A stretch of DNA of 64,000 bases from Clostridiales bacterium (GTDB lineage Bacteria; Bacillota; Clostridia; Caldicoprobacterales; UBA3941). Shown piece after piece: positions 26,694-36,795 of this stretch (its first letter is position 1; every line of letters begins with the position of its first letter). The translations under genes were made by a program, and so were the position numbers. The DNA is taken from positions 1-64,000 of the forward strand of contig JAAYGY010000002.1 in NCBI GenBank assembly GCA_012735575.1, in the 5' to 3' direction. Under the pieces are notes generated by a model. That model searched no databases. It was not told the DNA's origin and saw only the letters and a program-made list of their open reading frames with translations.

Positions 26694-29600
26694 ATGAGAA
26701 GAATATTGATTGAAAAAAAGAGCACTGCTAATTCAGAGGCAAAGGAATTATACGCTGAATTTAAGGATTATCTAGGCATTAAAAGTCTTGAGGGCCTTAG
26801 AGTTATTAATTCATACGAAGTATATGGTGCAAGGGATGAGGAAATAGATAAAATTGTTGAAATGGTTTTATATGAGCCAGCATTAGACCTCCTATATGAA
26901 GACATGCCTCCTATCGGAAAAGCTGAAAAAGCCTTTAGAGTAGAAAATATTAAAGGGCAGTATAATCAAAGAGAAGCTGCAGCAAATGAATTAGTCAAAA
27001 ACTATCTTGGTTTTGAACAAGTAAAGATTCAGCATTCAAAGTATATAATCCTCAAAAATATATCAGACACAGATCTAGAAAAGGCAAAAGCATATTATAT
27101 TAATCCTACAGAATCAAGAGAAATTCCCCTTGATAAAGAGAGCTATATAGAAGAAGAGGACATAGGCGATGATGTGGAAATTGTTGAGGGCTTTATAGAT
27201 ATGAATGAAAAAAATCTGGAAAATCTCCTTAAAACAGTTGGACTAGCCATGGATTTGAAAGATTTGCAATTTTGTCAGGAATATTTTAGGAATATTCAAA
27301 GAAATCCAACTGTTACAGAACTAAAAGTAATAGATACCTATTGGTCTGATCACTGTAGACACAAAACTTTTAATACTGAAATAATCAATATGGAAATAGA
27401 GGAAGGCAAATTAAGGGAAGTATTTGAACAGGCATTAAAGGAATATTTAGCATCTAGAAAATATGTATATGGAGATAATCCCAAACCTGTAACCCTAATG
27501 GATATGGCAACTATAAACATGAAAGAAATAAAGAAAAAAGGGCTGCTGAAGGATAAGGAGGAAACGGATGAAGTAAATGCTGCATCCATAGAAGTGGATG
27601 TGGATTGCAATGGAAAGACTGAAAAATGGCTTTTGATGTTTAAAAATGAAACCCACAACCATCCTACAGAAATAGAGCCTTTTGGTGGCGCAGCCACATG
27701 TTTAGGTGGTGCCATAAGAGACCCCTTGTCCGGAAGGGCATATGTTTATCAGGCTATGAGAATAACTGGTGCTGCAGATCCAAGGTACAAATATGAGGAT
27801 ACTATACCTGGAAAACTGCCTCAAAGACAGATAACCCGAACTGCTATGGAAGGATATTCATCTTATGGATATCAGATAGGAAGTGCTACAGGGTACGTTA
27901 ATGAGTACTATCATGAGGGTTTTGCTGCAAAGAGGATGGAATTAGGTGCACTGGTTGCTGCTGTGCCAAAAGATTGGGTGCTAAGAGGCTCTCCTGAGGC
28001 AGGAGATTTGGTCATTCTGATAGGAGGACGGACAGGAAGGGATGGGATTGGTGCTGCTGTAGGCTCGTCAAAGGAGCATACTGAAGAGGCTTTAGGAAAA
28101 AGTGGTACAGATGTGCAAAAAGGTAATCCTTTAGTGGAACGAAAGATAGTAAGACTTTTTAGGAACAAAGAGACAACAAGGCTTATAAAGAAATGCAACG
28201 ATTTTGGTGCTGGAGGCGTTGCTGTTGCAGTAGGAGAGCTGGCTGACGGGTTAAAAATTGATTTGGATATGGTTTCCCTAAAATATCCTGGACTTAAAGA
28301 TTGGGAAATTGCTATCTCTGAGTCCCAAGAGAGAATGGCAGTATTAATAGACAGGAATAACCTGGATAAGTTTATGAAACTTGTAGAGAGTGAGGACCTT
28401 GAGGGCGCCGTAGTGGCAGAGGTAACAGATGATAGCAGGGTCACAATGACCTGGAGAGGCAAAACTGTATTAGATTTAGACAGCGACTTTTTAAACAGCG
28501 GAGGAATTAGAAATAAAGCAGAGGTAAGAGTTCAGTTACCAAATGAGGATATATACCTAAAGGGGGATCCAGAATATATCAGGGATGGAGACTTAAAAGG
28601 AAATTTCCTTAGAAATATAAGTGATCTCAATACTGCTAACCAAAAAGGATTAATAGAGAGGTTTGACAGTACCTATGGTTCAGGAACAGTTTTAATGCCC
28701 TTGGGAGGGAAAAACAATATAACACCTCAGGAGGGTATGGTGGCCAAGCTACCGGTATTAGACGGAAAAACAAGTACTTGCTCCATAATGACCTGTGGTT
28801 ATGATCCAAGCCTATGCCAATGGAGTCCTTTCCATGGGGGTTACTATGCAGTTATAGAGTCATTGTCAAAGATAGTGGCTTTAGGAGGGGATTTCAGAAA
28901 GGCGAGACTAACCTTCCAGGAGTATTTTGAAAGATTGGGCGATGATCCAACAAAATGGGGGAAACCTTTTTCCGCCTTATTAGGAGCCTTTATTGTTCAA
29001 AAGAATTTGGATATACCGAGCATTGGCGGAAAGGATAGCATGAGCGGTACTTTTGAAGATTTAAACGTACCTCCTTCGCTTATAAGCTTTGCTGTAGTTA
29101 CAGAAGATGTAAAAAATATTATATCTAGAGAGTTTAAGAAAACTGACTCCCAAGTGGTAGTTATAAATTTAGAAATTGATGAAAATGGTTTAATAGATTT
29201 TGAAGAGCTTAAGAAAAATTATACCAGAATAAAAGAATTAGTGGATAAAGGCATTGTATTATCAAGCTCTGTGGTAAAGTTTGGCGGTATAGCAAGAAGT
29301 ATTTCAGAAATGGCTTGCGGTAATGGAATCGGATTTGAATTTGATAACAATATACTAAGCAGGATATATAAACCCCTGTATGGATCAATTGTATTGGAGA
29401 TAGAGGAGAAAGAGGCTGTAGAAGCCCTTCTTGATGGAATAAGCTACTCAATAGTTGGAAGAACTACAAAAAAAGAAGAGATTAGCTTAGGCCAGGTTTC
29501 CATTAGCCTTAAGGAAATTATGGAAAAATGGCAAAGCCCCCTTGAGGATGTATTCCCTATTTATGAAGAAAAAGTTCAAACAAAGGAAATTCTATATGAT

Positions 29601-30401
29601 GGAGGAAACAGGATAAATAAACCAACAGGCTTAAATATAGCAAAGCCAAAGGTTTTAATACCTGTATTTACAGGAACTCATGGTGAATATGACACTGAAC
29701 TGAGATTTAAGGAAGCCGGCGCAGAGGTTGAGACCGTTGTGTTTAAGGGTTTAACTAGGGACAAAATAGAAGACTCCATAGATGAATTGGCAAAAAGAAT
29801 AAGCCAGTGCCAGATATTGGTCTTTGCTAATGGATTCATTCTGGGCAATGAACCTGAAGGAGCAGGAAAGCTAATAAACATACTATTTAATCATCCAAGG
29901 CTTAAGGATGCTTTAAATAATCATATTTCCACAAAGGATGGCCTAATTTTAGGCATTGGTAGCGGGCTAAATGCTTTAATTAAATTAGGGCTTATAGAAA
30001 AGGGATGTGTATCAGGGCAAGATGAAAATTCAACATCTATCACATCAAATTTGTGGGGCAATTTTATATCCACAATAGTAGATGTAAAAGTAGTATCAAA
30101 CCTTTCCCCCTGGATGAGTGGAATGAATGTGGGGAATATTTATTCAGTACCTGTTGCCACAAGGGAAGGCAGGATAATCTTAGGTAAAGAAGATTTGACA
30201 GCCAAGGGCCAAGTTGCGACTCAGTTTGTAGATATTAATCCCACAGGTTCGGATTTGGCCATAGATGCACTTACCAGCCTAGATGGAAGGGTATTAGGAA
30301 CTGTAAGCTTAATAGACAGGATTGGAAAGGATATTTATAAGAATGTACACATAAAAGGCGTACACAATATATTTAAGGCTGGAGTTAAATATTTTAACTA
30401 G
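26694..30401 (+). CDS. purL: Single-chain FGAM synthase with inactivated glutaminase domain
   Basis: Converts FGAR to FGAM with ATP and ammonia. At 1235 residues it is the long, one-chain form. The synthase core is intact: WSDHCRHKTFNT, HNHPTEIEPFGGAATCLGGAIRD, GRTGRDGIGAAVGSS, and the second ATP half. The C-terminal class I glutaminase (from about 985, PKVLIPVFTGTHGEYDTEL) has lost its catalytic residues. LG(I/V)CNG is LGIGSG with G1089 for the Cys, and the His-x-x-Glu of HPER/GHSER is L1206-I-D1208-R. GGFSYGD is ANGFILGN, and SHGEGR is ATREGR. The fold is retained, perhaps structurally. It starts at ATG 26694 after AAGGAGG. Confidence 0.93.
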   Translation: MRRILIEKKSTANSEAKELYAEFKDYLGIKSLEGLRVINSYEVYGARDEEIDKIVEMVLYEPALDLLYEDMPPIGKAEKAFRVENIKGQYNQREAAANELVKNYLGFEQVKIQHSKYIILKNISDTDLEKAKAYYINPTESREIPLDKESYIEEEDIGDDVEIVEGFIDMNEKNLENLLKTVGLAMDLKDLQFCQEYFRNIQRNPTVTELKVIDTYWSDHCRHKTFNTEIINMEIEEGKLREVFEQALKEYLASRKYVYGDNPKPVTLMDMATINMKEIKKKGLLKDKEETDEVNAASIEVDVDCNGKTEKWLLMFKNETHNHPTEIEPFGGAATCLGGAIRDPLSGRAYVYQAMRITGAADPRYKYEDTIPGKLPQRQITRTAMEGYSSYGYQIGSATGYVNEYYHEGFAAKRMELGALVAAVPKDWVLRGSPEAGDLVILIGGRTGRDGIGAAVGSSKEHTEEALGKSGTDVQKGNPLVERKIVRLFRNKETTRLIKKCNDFGAGGVAVAVGELADGLKIDLDMVSLKYPGLKDWEIAISESQERMAVLIDRNNLDKFMKLVESEDLEGAVVAEVTDDSRVTMTWRGKTVLDLDSDFLNSGGIRNKAEVRVQLPNEDIYLKGDPEYIRDGDLKGNFLRNISDLNTANQKGLIERFDSTYGSGTVLMPLGGKNNITPQEGMVAKLPVLDGKTSTCSIMTCGYDPSLCQWSPFHGGYYAVIESLSKIVALGGDFRKARLTFQEYFERLGDDPTKWGKPFSALLGAFIVQKNLDIPSIGGKDSMSGTFEDLNVPPSLISFAVVTEDVKNIISREFKKTDSQVVVINLEIDENGLIDFEELKKNYTRIKELVDKGIVLSSSVVKFGGIARSISEMACGNGIGFEFDNNILSRIYKPLYGSIVLEIEEKEAVEALLDGISYSIVGRTTKKEEISLGQVSISLKEIMEKWQSPLEDVFPIYEEKVQTKEILYDGGNRINKPTGLNIAKPKVLIPVFTGTHGEYDTELRFKEAGAEVETVVFKGLTRDKIEDSIDELAKRISQCQILVFANGFILGNEPEGAGKLINILFNHPRLKDALNNHISTKDGLILGIGSGLNALIKLGLIEKGCVSGQDENSTSITSNLWGNFISTIVDVKVVSNLSPWMSGMNVGNIYSVPVATREGRIILGKEDLTAKGQVATQFVDINPTGSDLAIDALTSLDGRVLGTVSLIDRIGKDIYKNVHIKGVHNIFKAGVKYFN

Positions 30402-30412
30402 GAGGGTCTAAA

Positions 30413-30895
30413 TTGAAGGTAGCTATTGTTATGGGAAGTTTATCCGATAGAGACTTAGGAAATAAGGTGACAGGAATACTAGATAAGTTTGGAGTGGACT
30501 ATGAAATAAGGGTCATATCGGCTCACAGAACACCTCACACCGCCTTTGAATTTGCAGAAAAGGCTGAAGTGAGAGGAATTGAAGTCATAATAGCCATTGC
30601 TGGTAAAGCGGCTCATTTAGCTGGAGTAATAGCTGGTATTACCCACCTTCCGGTAATAGGCATTCCAGCAAAATCTTCAACAATGGATGGATTAGACTCC
30701 CTTTTATCTGTTGTTCAGATGCCAAAAGGGGTTCCAGTGGCAACGGTTGCTATAGATGGAGGAGAGAATGGTGCTCTTTTGGCAGTCCAAATGCTGTCTT
30801 TGAAATATCCGGAGCTAAAGGAAAAATTAAAGGCGTATAAAATGGAACTGGCAAAAGACGTGGCTGAGATGGATAAAACCATCCAAGGAAAATAG
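30413..30895 (+). CDS. purE: N5-carboxyaminoimidazole ribonucleotide mutase (PurE class I)
   Basis: Isomerises N5-CAIR to CAIR. MGSLSDRDLG, SAHRTPHTAFEFAE, IAIAGKAAHLAGVIAG and LLSVVQMPKGVPVATVAIDGG are the PurE signatures; the class I His is in SAHRTP. The 160-residue length is normal. No purK (needed with class I PurE) is in the operon, so it is elsewhere or absent. TTG 30413 has GGAGGG 6 bases upstream. It follows purL after 11 bases. Confidence 0.94.
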   Translation: MKVAIVMGSLSDRDLGNKVTGILDKFGVDYEIRVISAHRTPHTAFEFAEKAEVRGIEVIIAIAGKAAHLAGVIAGITHLPVIGIPAKSSTMDGLDSLLSVVQMPKGVPVATVAIDGGENGALLAVQMLSLKYPELKEKLKAYKMELAKDVAEMDKTIQGK

Positions 30896-30906
30896 GAGGG
30901 AATGTA

Positions 30907-32241
30907 TTGAGTGGAATTATTGGAATGTATAGCCCTAACAGAACAGATGCATCCCAAATTGCCTATTATGGTCTTTATGCACTGCAGCATCGAGGACAGG
31001 CCAGTACTGGTATAGCAGTTAACAACTATGGATTTATTGATTACCATAAGGGTCAGGGATTAGTCAACGAAGTCTTTCCAAAGGATGTAATAGAAAGGCT
31101 TATGGGCAATATTGCCATAGGCCATGTAAGGTATGCTACAGGCCAGGACAGCAAGGATAAGAACAATGTAGAACCCCTGGTGGTAGGCTATAGAAAAGGA
31201 GCTCTAGCTCTTTGTCTTGATGGAAGTATTACAAATGCAAAAGCACTAAGGGATGATTTAGAGGATAAGGGCGTAATATTCCAAAGTACTTTAGATGCAG
31301 AAGTCATTGCCAACCTAATAGCAAGGTATCATAAGGATAGACTGGAAGAGGCTATTATAAGAGCCATAGATGATATAAAAGGGTCCTATAGTATAGTGAT
31401 GATGAATGCCAACAGCCTGATTGTTGCAAGGGATCCCCATGCCTTAAGACCTATGGTATTAGGCAGGGTAAAGGAGGGATATATTGTAGCCTCTGAAACC
31501 TGTGCCTTCGATACTATAGGAGCAGAGTTTATAAGAAATATTAAGGCTGGTGAAATGATAGTCATAGATGAAAAAGGGGTAAGGACTGTTCAAGAAAAGA
31601 AAGGAAAGATCAGCCACTGTCTGTTTGAATTCATATACTTTGCAAGGCCAGATAGTTATGTGGACAATAGAAGTATATATACAGCTCGTATTGAAATAGG
31701 AAGACAGCTAGCCAGAGAAAGCCCCGTTGATGGAGATATTGTTATTGGTGCACCAGATTCTGGAATAGTATCAGCCGTTGGCTATGCCGAAGAATCCCAA
31801 ATTCCCTATAGGGATGGTTTAATTAAAAACAGGTATGTAGGCAGAACCTTTATTGAGCCAACTCAAGAATTAAGGGAACAGGGAGTAAGAATAAAGCTAA
31901 ATGTCTTAAAGGATAATGTAAATGGAAAAAGGGTTATATTGGTAGATGATTCTATAGTAAGAGGAACGACAGTTAAGAGGATTATAGAATTATTGAAAAA
32001 AGCTGGTGCCAAGGAGGTTCATGTCAGAATAAGCTCGCCTCCTGTAACCCATTCCTGCTATTTAGGCGTGGACACTCCAAATGAAGAATTTCTAATGGCA
32101 AAGGGCATGACTGTAGAGGATGTTAGAAGGAAGCTAGGAGCTGATTCTTTATACTATATTTCTTTGGAGGGGCTTATGAAGGCAATTGGAGGAGATGACG
32201 GATTTTGTACAGGCTGCTTTACAGGAGGGTATCCGGTGTAA
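30907..32241 (+). CDS. purF: Amidophosphoribosyltransferase lacking its catalytic cysteine
   Basis: First step of purine synthesis: PRPP plus an amino group gives phosphoribosylamine. The N-terminal Ntn glutaminase normally exposes a Cys after removal of Met (MCGxxGI). Here the start reads MSGIIGMYS: Ser2 replaces Cys, encoded AGT. The oxyanion-hole HNGN is LDGS at 104-107 (D105 for Asn). LQHRGQ and GHVRYAT are kept. The phosphoribosyl half is normal (VILVDDSIVRGTT). The four 4Fe-4S Cys positions (SHCLFEF, THSCYLG, FCTGCFT) are all present. TTG 30907 is fixed by GGAGGG 6 bases upstream. Likely ammonia-dependent. Confidence 0.93.
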   Translation: MSGIIGMYSPNRTDASQIAYYGLYALQHRGQASTGIAVNNYGFIDYHKGQGLVNEVFPKDVIERLMGNIAIGHVRYATGQDSKDKNNVEPLVVGYRKGALALCLDGSITNAKALRDDLEDKGVIFQSTLDAEVIANLIARYHKDRLEEAIIRAIDDIKGSYSIVMMNANSLIVARDPHALRPMVLGRVKEGYIVASETCAFDTIGAEFIRNIKAGEMIVIDEKGVRTVQEKKGKISHCLFEFIYFARPDSYVDNRSIYTARIEIGRQLARESPVDGDIVIGAPDSGIVSAVGYAEESQIPYRDGLIKNRYVGRTFIEPTQELREQGVRIKLNVLKDNVNGKRVILVDDSIVRGTTVKRIIELLKKAGAKEVHVRISSPPVTHSCYLGVDTPNEEFLMAKGMTVEDVRRKLGADSLYYISLEGLMKAIGGDDGFCTGCFTGGYPV

Positions 32242-32331
32242 TTATAGCATATTAAACAAGCATATTATGGTGACAGAGCAATAGCCGTTTAAATAGCAAA
32301 GAGGCTAAAATAAGAATAAAGAGGTGTTAAT

Positions 32332-33360
32332 ATGTCTCTAACATATAAAGACGCGGGAGTTAATAAGGAGTCTGGGTATAAACAAGTTCAGCTAATAAAA
32401 AAGTTTATTAGCAAAACCTATACTCCGGGAGTTATATCGGACATTGGGGGGTTTGCTGGACTTTTTCAGCTGGATACCAAGGCTTATGAAGAACCAATTT
32501 TGGTATCGGGAACCGATGGAGTGGGCACAAAGCTAAAAATTGCTTTTATGATGGACAAACACGATACCATTGGGCAAGACTGTGTTGCCATGTGCGTCAA
32601 CGATATTTTATGCCAGGGCGCCAAACCTCTGTTTTTCCTGGATTATATTGCTACAGGCAGACTGAAGCCAGAAAAAATGGCAAAAATCGTTGAAGGGGTC
32701 TCCAACGGATGTGTAAAGGCAGGATGTGCATTAATTGGGGGAGAGACAGCCGAAATGCCTGGCTTTTATAACGATGAAGAGTACGATATAGCCGGTTTTT
32801 GTGTAGGCATTGTTGATAAAAAAAATCTAATAACAGGTGCCAACATAAAGGAGGGAGATGTTATCATAGGGCTTCCCTCAAGTGGAATTCACAGCAACGG
32901 ATATTCTCTAGTGAGGAAAATTGTATTTGATAAGGAGAAAATGGATGTAGATTCCTATGTACCTGAACTAGAAACAACTTTAGGAGAAGAACTGCTCAAG
33001 CCTACTAGAATATATGCAGATGTTATTATTGAGTTAGCAGGCAAGTTCAATATAAAAGGAATTAGCCATATTACAGGGGGCGGCTTTATAGAAAACGTAC
33101 CTAGAATGCTTCCACAAGGTTTAACTGCCTATATGGATGTAACCGTAATCCAAACTCCGAAAATATTTAATATGATACAAAAATGGGGACAAATTGAAAC
33201 CACTGAAATGTATGGAACCTTCAACATGGGAGTCGGAATGGTACTAGTTGTAGATAAGAAAGAGCTGACAGCAATAGAAGAGCACCTGAAACATAAGAAT
33301 GAAAAGTACTATGTGCTTGGGGATATAAGAAGGGGTAGTGAAGGAGTAGTACTATGGTAA
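32332..33360 (+). CDS. purM: AIR synthase (phosphoribosylformylglycinamidine cyclo-ligase)
   Basis: ATP-dependent ring closure giving AIR. The N-terminal SYKDAGV-type start is here TYKDAGVNKESGY. DGVGTKLKIAF, ECVNDILCQGAKPLFFLDY-type VAMCVNDILCQGAKP, LIGGETAEMPGFY and GISHITGGGFIENVPRML are the PurM signatures. It is 342 residues. The 3' end overlaps purN by 7 bases. ATG 32332 follows AAGAGGTG. Confidence 0.95.
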   Translation: MSLTYKDAGVNKESGYKQVQLIKKFISKTYTPGVISDIGGFAGLFQLDTKAYEEPILVSGTDGVGTKLKIAFMMDKHDTIGQDCVAMCVNDILCQGAKPLFFLDYIATGRLKPEKMAKIVEGVSNGCVKAGCALIGGETAEMPGFYNDEEYDIAGFCVGIVDKKNLITGANIKEGDVIIGLPSSGIHSNGYSLVRKIVFDKEKMDVDSYVPELETTLGEELLKPTRIYADVIIELAGKFNIKGISHITGGGFIENVPRMLPQGLTAYMDVTVIQTPKIFNMIQKWGQIETTEMYGTFNMGVGMVLVVDKKELTAIEEHLKHKNEKYYVLGDIRRGSEGVVLW

Positions 33361-33977
33361 ACATAGGGGTGCTTATTTCTGGAAATGGGACTAATTTGCA
33401 GGCTATTATTGATGGCATAGATAGAGGAATTATTAAGGGAAAGATACAGGTGGTTATATCAAACAGGAAAGATGCCTTTGGCCTTATAAGAGCAAAGAAA
33501 GCCAATATTGAATCTTTGTACATAGATCCTGCAGGCTGTGATGCCGCTGCTTATGATCAAAAAATATTATATGAGCTAAAGAAAAGAAATGTAGATCTAG
33601 TAGTGTTGGCAGGCTATTTAAGGATATTATCAAAGGAGTTCATAGAAGAGTATAAAAATAGAATCATAAACATACATCCATCTTTAATACCAAGCTTTTG
33701 CGGCAGAGGATATTATGGGGATAGGGTCCATAAAGCTGTGCTTGACTACGGAGTAAAATATACTGGTGCTACTGCCCACTTGGTAGATGAAGGCACCGAT
33801 ACAGGGCCGATTATACTTCAGGAAGTGGTGAAGGTAGATGATAATGATAGTGTGGAGACACTGAAAGAAAAGGTTCTTGAAGTAGAACATAGCATTTTGG
33901 TACAGGCAGTAAAATTGTTTTGTGAAAACAAACTGTCTATAAAAGGAAGATTAGTAAGTATAATAGATGAGGAGTGA
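33354..33977 (+). CDS. purN: GAR transformylase (formyl-THF-dependent)
   Basis: Transfers formyl from 10-formyl-THF to [16 protein letters not shown], the catalytic Asn/His in INIHPSLIP, and the Asp in [13 protein letters not shown] are all present. The loop [15 protein letters not shown] replaces the usual FPGKG(F/Y)YG. It is 207 residues. It starts within the last codons of purM, suggesting coupled translation. Confidence 0.94.
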   Translation: MVNIGVLISGNGTNLQAIIDGIDRGIIKGKIQVVISNRKDAFGLIRAKKANIESLYIDPAGCDAAAYDQKILYELKKRNVDLVVLAGYLRILSKEFIEEYKNRIINIHPSLIPSFCGRGYYGDRVHKAVLDYGVKYTGATAHLVDEGTDTGPIILQEVVKVDDNDSVETLKEKVLEVEHSILVQAVKLFCENKLSIKGRLVSIIDEE

Positions 33978-33982
33978 GGATA

Positions 33983-35509
33983 TTGAAAAGAGCATTGATT
34001 AGTGTTTTTGATAAGAGAGGAGTAGTGGATTTTGCAAAGGAGCTGACCGATTTAGGTTGGCAGATAATATCTACAGGGGGTACTTATAAAGAGCTAAAAA
34101 ATGCTGGAATAGATGTTTTAGAAGTTGAAGAGATTACCGAGTTTCCCGAAATATTAAACGGGAGAGTTAAGACTTTAAATCCATACATCCACGGAGGAAT
34201 ACTCTATAAAAGAGATGACAAGGATCATGTAAAAACATTAGTAGATATGAATATATCCTCTATAGATATGGTGGTAAACAACCTATATCCTTTTGAAGAA
34301 ACAATGCTAAAAGGGAAGAACCATGAGGAAATAATAGAAAATATAGATATAGGCGGACCCTCCATGATAAGAGCTGCAGCCAAAAACTATAAGCATGTAA
34401 CAGTTATAATAGACCCCGAAGACTATTCTAAAGTATTATCAGAGCTTAAAGAGAATAATGATACCAGTCTGGGAACTCGTCTATACCTGGCAAGAAAAGT
34501 CTTTAACTACACTGCTTATTATGATTCTCTCATATCTAAATATTTTAATGAGCTAGAAGAAGTTGAATTTCCTGATTTTATAACATTAGGATATAAGTTA
34601 ATGGATAACTTAAGATACGGTGAAAACCCTCACCAAAAAGCAGCATTTTATGTTAGCCCAAATCCACCAGAGGGAAGTATTGCGTTAGGTAAAAAACTTC
34701 ATGGAAAGGAATTGTCCTTTAACAATATAAACGATGGAAATGCTGCTATAGATATGGTAAAAGAGTTTGATGAGCCTACTGTTGTGGCAGTTAAGCATGC
34801 AAATCCATGTGGTATAGGCAGTGGAAATAACTTATTAGAAGCCTATTTAAAAGCCTATGAGTGTGATAAGGAATCTATATATGGTGGAATAATTGCTACA
34901 AACAGAGAAGTTGATGAAGATGTTGCCAAGGAAATGGCCAAGATATTTTTAGAAGTAATCATATCACCTTCTTTCACCGAAGAGGCTTTAGCTGTATTAA
35001 CTAAAAAGAAAAACTTAAGGCTTATAGAACTGGGGACTCTTAAGAAAGAAGATAAGGATATAGAAGTTAAGAATATATCAGGTGGTATTTTGATTCAGGA
35101 TAAGGATATAGTTAACCTTTTAGATGATGTGAAAGTAGTGACTGAAAGAAAGCCAACTGAAAAGGAAATGAAAGACCTAATCTTTGCCTGGAAGGCTGTT
35201 AAACATTTAAAATCCAATGGAGTTGTTATCGCTAAAGATAAGGCTACCATTGGCATAGGTGGAGGCGAGGTAAACCGATTCTGGGCAGTACAAAATGCTG
35301 TGGAAAGAGCAAAGGAAAAGATAAAAGGAAGTGTTTTGGCTTCTGATGGATTTTTCCCATTTAAGGATTCCGTTGAGTTGCTGGGACAATCAGGAGTAAC
35401 TGCTATAATACAACCTGGTGGCTCCATTAGAGACCAAGAAACAATTGAAGAAGCAAATAAACATAATATTGCCATGGTGTTTACCGGTATAAGACATTTT
35501 AAACACTAG
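33983..35509 (+). CDS. purH: Bifunctional AICAR transformylase / IMP cyclohydrolase
   Basis: Last two steps to IMP. The cyclohydrolase half has [44 protein letters not shown] (Asn for the usual His after KTL) and [19 protein letters not shown]. The transformylase half has [13 protein letters not shown] and [11 protein letters not shown] with the Lys-His pair. The consensus SAFGGIIA is here [14 protein letters not shown] start at 33983 is chosen because GAGGAG (33969-33974) is 8 bases upstream; a GTG at 33974 would sit on that site. It overlaps no gene but follows purN closely. Confidence 0.93.
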   Translation: MKRALISVFDKRGVVDFAKELTDLGWQIISTGGTYKELKNAGIDVLEVEEITEFPEILNGRVKTLNPYIHGGILYKRDDKDHVKTLVDMNISSIDMVVNNLYPFEETMLKGKNHEEIIENIDIGGPSMIRAAAKNYKHVTVIIDPEDYSKVLSELKENNDTSLGTRLYLARKVFNYTAYYDSLISKYFNELEEVEFPDFITLGYKLMDNLRYGENPHQKAAFYVSPNPPEGSIALGKKLHGKELSFNNINDGNAAIDMVKEFDEPTVVAVKHANPCGIGSGNNLLEAYLKAYECDKESIYGGIIATNREVDEDVAKEMAKIFLEVIISPSFTEEALAVLTKKKNLRLIELGTLKKEDKDIEVKNISGGILIQDKDIVNLLDDVKVVTERKPTEKEMKDLIFAWKAVKHLKSNGVVIAKDKATIGIGGGEVNRFWAVQNAVERAKEKIKGSVLASDGFFPFKDSVELLGQSGVTAIIQPGGSIRDQETIEEANKHNIAMVFTGIRHFKH

Positions 35510-35521
35510 GGGGTATTAAGA

Positions 35522-36772
35522 GTGAAAGTACTAGTTGTAGGCAGTGGAGGAAGAGAACACACATTATGCTGGAAAATTGCCCAGTCACAAAAAGTAAAGA
35601 AAGTTTACTGTGCACCTGGCAATGGAGGCACAAGGCATGTCGCAGAGAATGTTGGTATAAAAGCAAATGATATAGAAGGATTACTAGAATTTGCACTAAA
35701 AACCAAGATTGATTTAACAGTAGTAGGTCCTGAGGAACCACTGGTATTGGGAATCGTTGACAAGTTTCAGGAAAAAGGGCTTAAAATATTCGGGCCTGAT
35801 AAAAAATGTGCAAGGTTAGAAGGCAGTAAGAGTTATGCCAAGGAGTTTATGAAAAAATATGATATACCAACGGCAAAATATGAAACCTGTTATAGTTTTC
35901 AGGAAGCTTTTAACGCATTAAATAGTTTTTCATATCCCTTGGTAATTAAGGCGGATGGGCTATGTGCAGGAAAAGGCGTAGAAATAGTCGACACAAAGGA
36001 AGATGCATTAAGAATACTTGAAGAAGTATTAGTAAGCAAGAAATTCGGAGAGCAGGGAAGCAAGGTAGTCATAGAAGAGTTTTTAGAAGGCACTGAAATG
36101 TCCTTGCTATGCTTTGTTACACAAAATACAATAATACCTATGGAAAGTGCAAAGGATTATAAGAAAATCTATGAAGGGGATTTAGGGCCGAATACAGGAG
36201 GGGTAGGCGCCTTCTCTCCAAGTCCTTTGCTTACCAATGAATTAGACAAGAGAATAAGGGAGGAAGTACTCGATAGAATAGAGTATGGCCTACATAGAGA
36301 AAATTTAAGCTTTAAAGGCATACTATACGTGGGTCTTATGATAGTAGAGGGTAAACCTAAAGTTTTAGAGTTTAATGTAAGATTTGGAGATCCGGAAACT
36401 GAGGTTCTGATTCCTAGACTTGAATCGGATATAGTTGAGCTTTTTGAAAAAACCATAGATTCATCACTAAAGTCTTCGGATATAAAGTGGAGCCAGCAAA
36501 GCTGTATAACTGTAGTGTTAACTTCAGAAGGCTATCCTGGAGAATTCAATAAGGGTTTTGAGATTCATATAGATGATAGCCTGGATAAGGATATAATCCT
36601 ATTCCACAATGGAACCAGATATGAAAAGGGTAGGTTATTAACCGATGGAGGAAGGGTATTATCTGTTACAGCTTTAAGTAATTCCTTAAAAGAAGCCAGA
36701 GAAAAGGTATTCTCAAACATAAACAGGATAAGTTTTGAGGGAAAGTGTTACAGAAGAGATATTGGTGAATAG
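35522..36772 (+). CDS. purD: GAR synthetase (phosphoribosylamine-glycine ligase)
   Basis: ATP-grasp ligase making GAR from phosphoribosylamine and glycine. VVGSGGREHTLCWKIAQS, VVGPEEPLVLGIVDKF, YPLVIKADGLCAGKGVEIVD, VVIEEFLEGTEMSLL, GPNTGGVGAFSPSP and FNVRFGDPETEVL are diagnostic. It is 416 residues. GTG 35522 follows AGGGGG. It ends the operon; a PurBox pair and promoter for the permease follow. Confidence 0.95.
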   Translation: MKVLVVGSGGREHTLCWKIAQSQKVKKVYCAPGNGGTRHVAENVGIKANDIEGLLEFALKTKIDLTVVGPEEPLVLGIVDKFQEKGLKIFGPDKKCARLEGSKSYAKEFMKKYDIPTAKYETCYSFQEAFNALNSFSYPLVIKADGLCAGKGVEIVDTKEDALRILEEVLVSKKFGEQGSKVVIEEFLEGTEMSLLCFVTQNTIIPMESAKDYKKIYEGDLGPNTGGVGAFSPSPLLTNELDKRIREEVLDRIEYGLHRENLSFKGILYVGLMIVEGKPKVLEFNVRFGDPETEVLIPRLESDIVELFEKTIDSSLKSSDIKWSQQSCITVVLTSEGYPGEFNKGFEIHIDDSLDKDIILFHNGTRYEKGRLLTDGGRVLSVTALSNSLKEAREKVFSNINRISFEGKCYRRDIGE

Positions 36773-36795
36773 TTAAGGATAAAATGAACCAAATA

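Noticed and set aside
35499-35741. Minus-strand frame antisense to the start of purD
   Set aside because: Leucine-rich antisense reading of a highly conserved coding region; no ribosome binding site.
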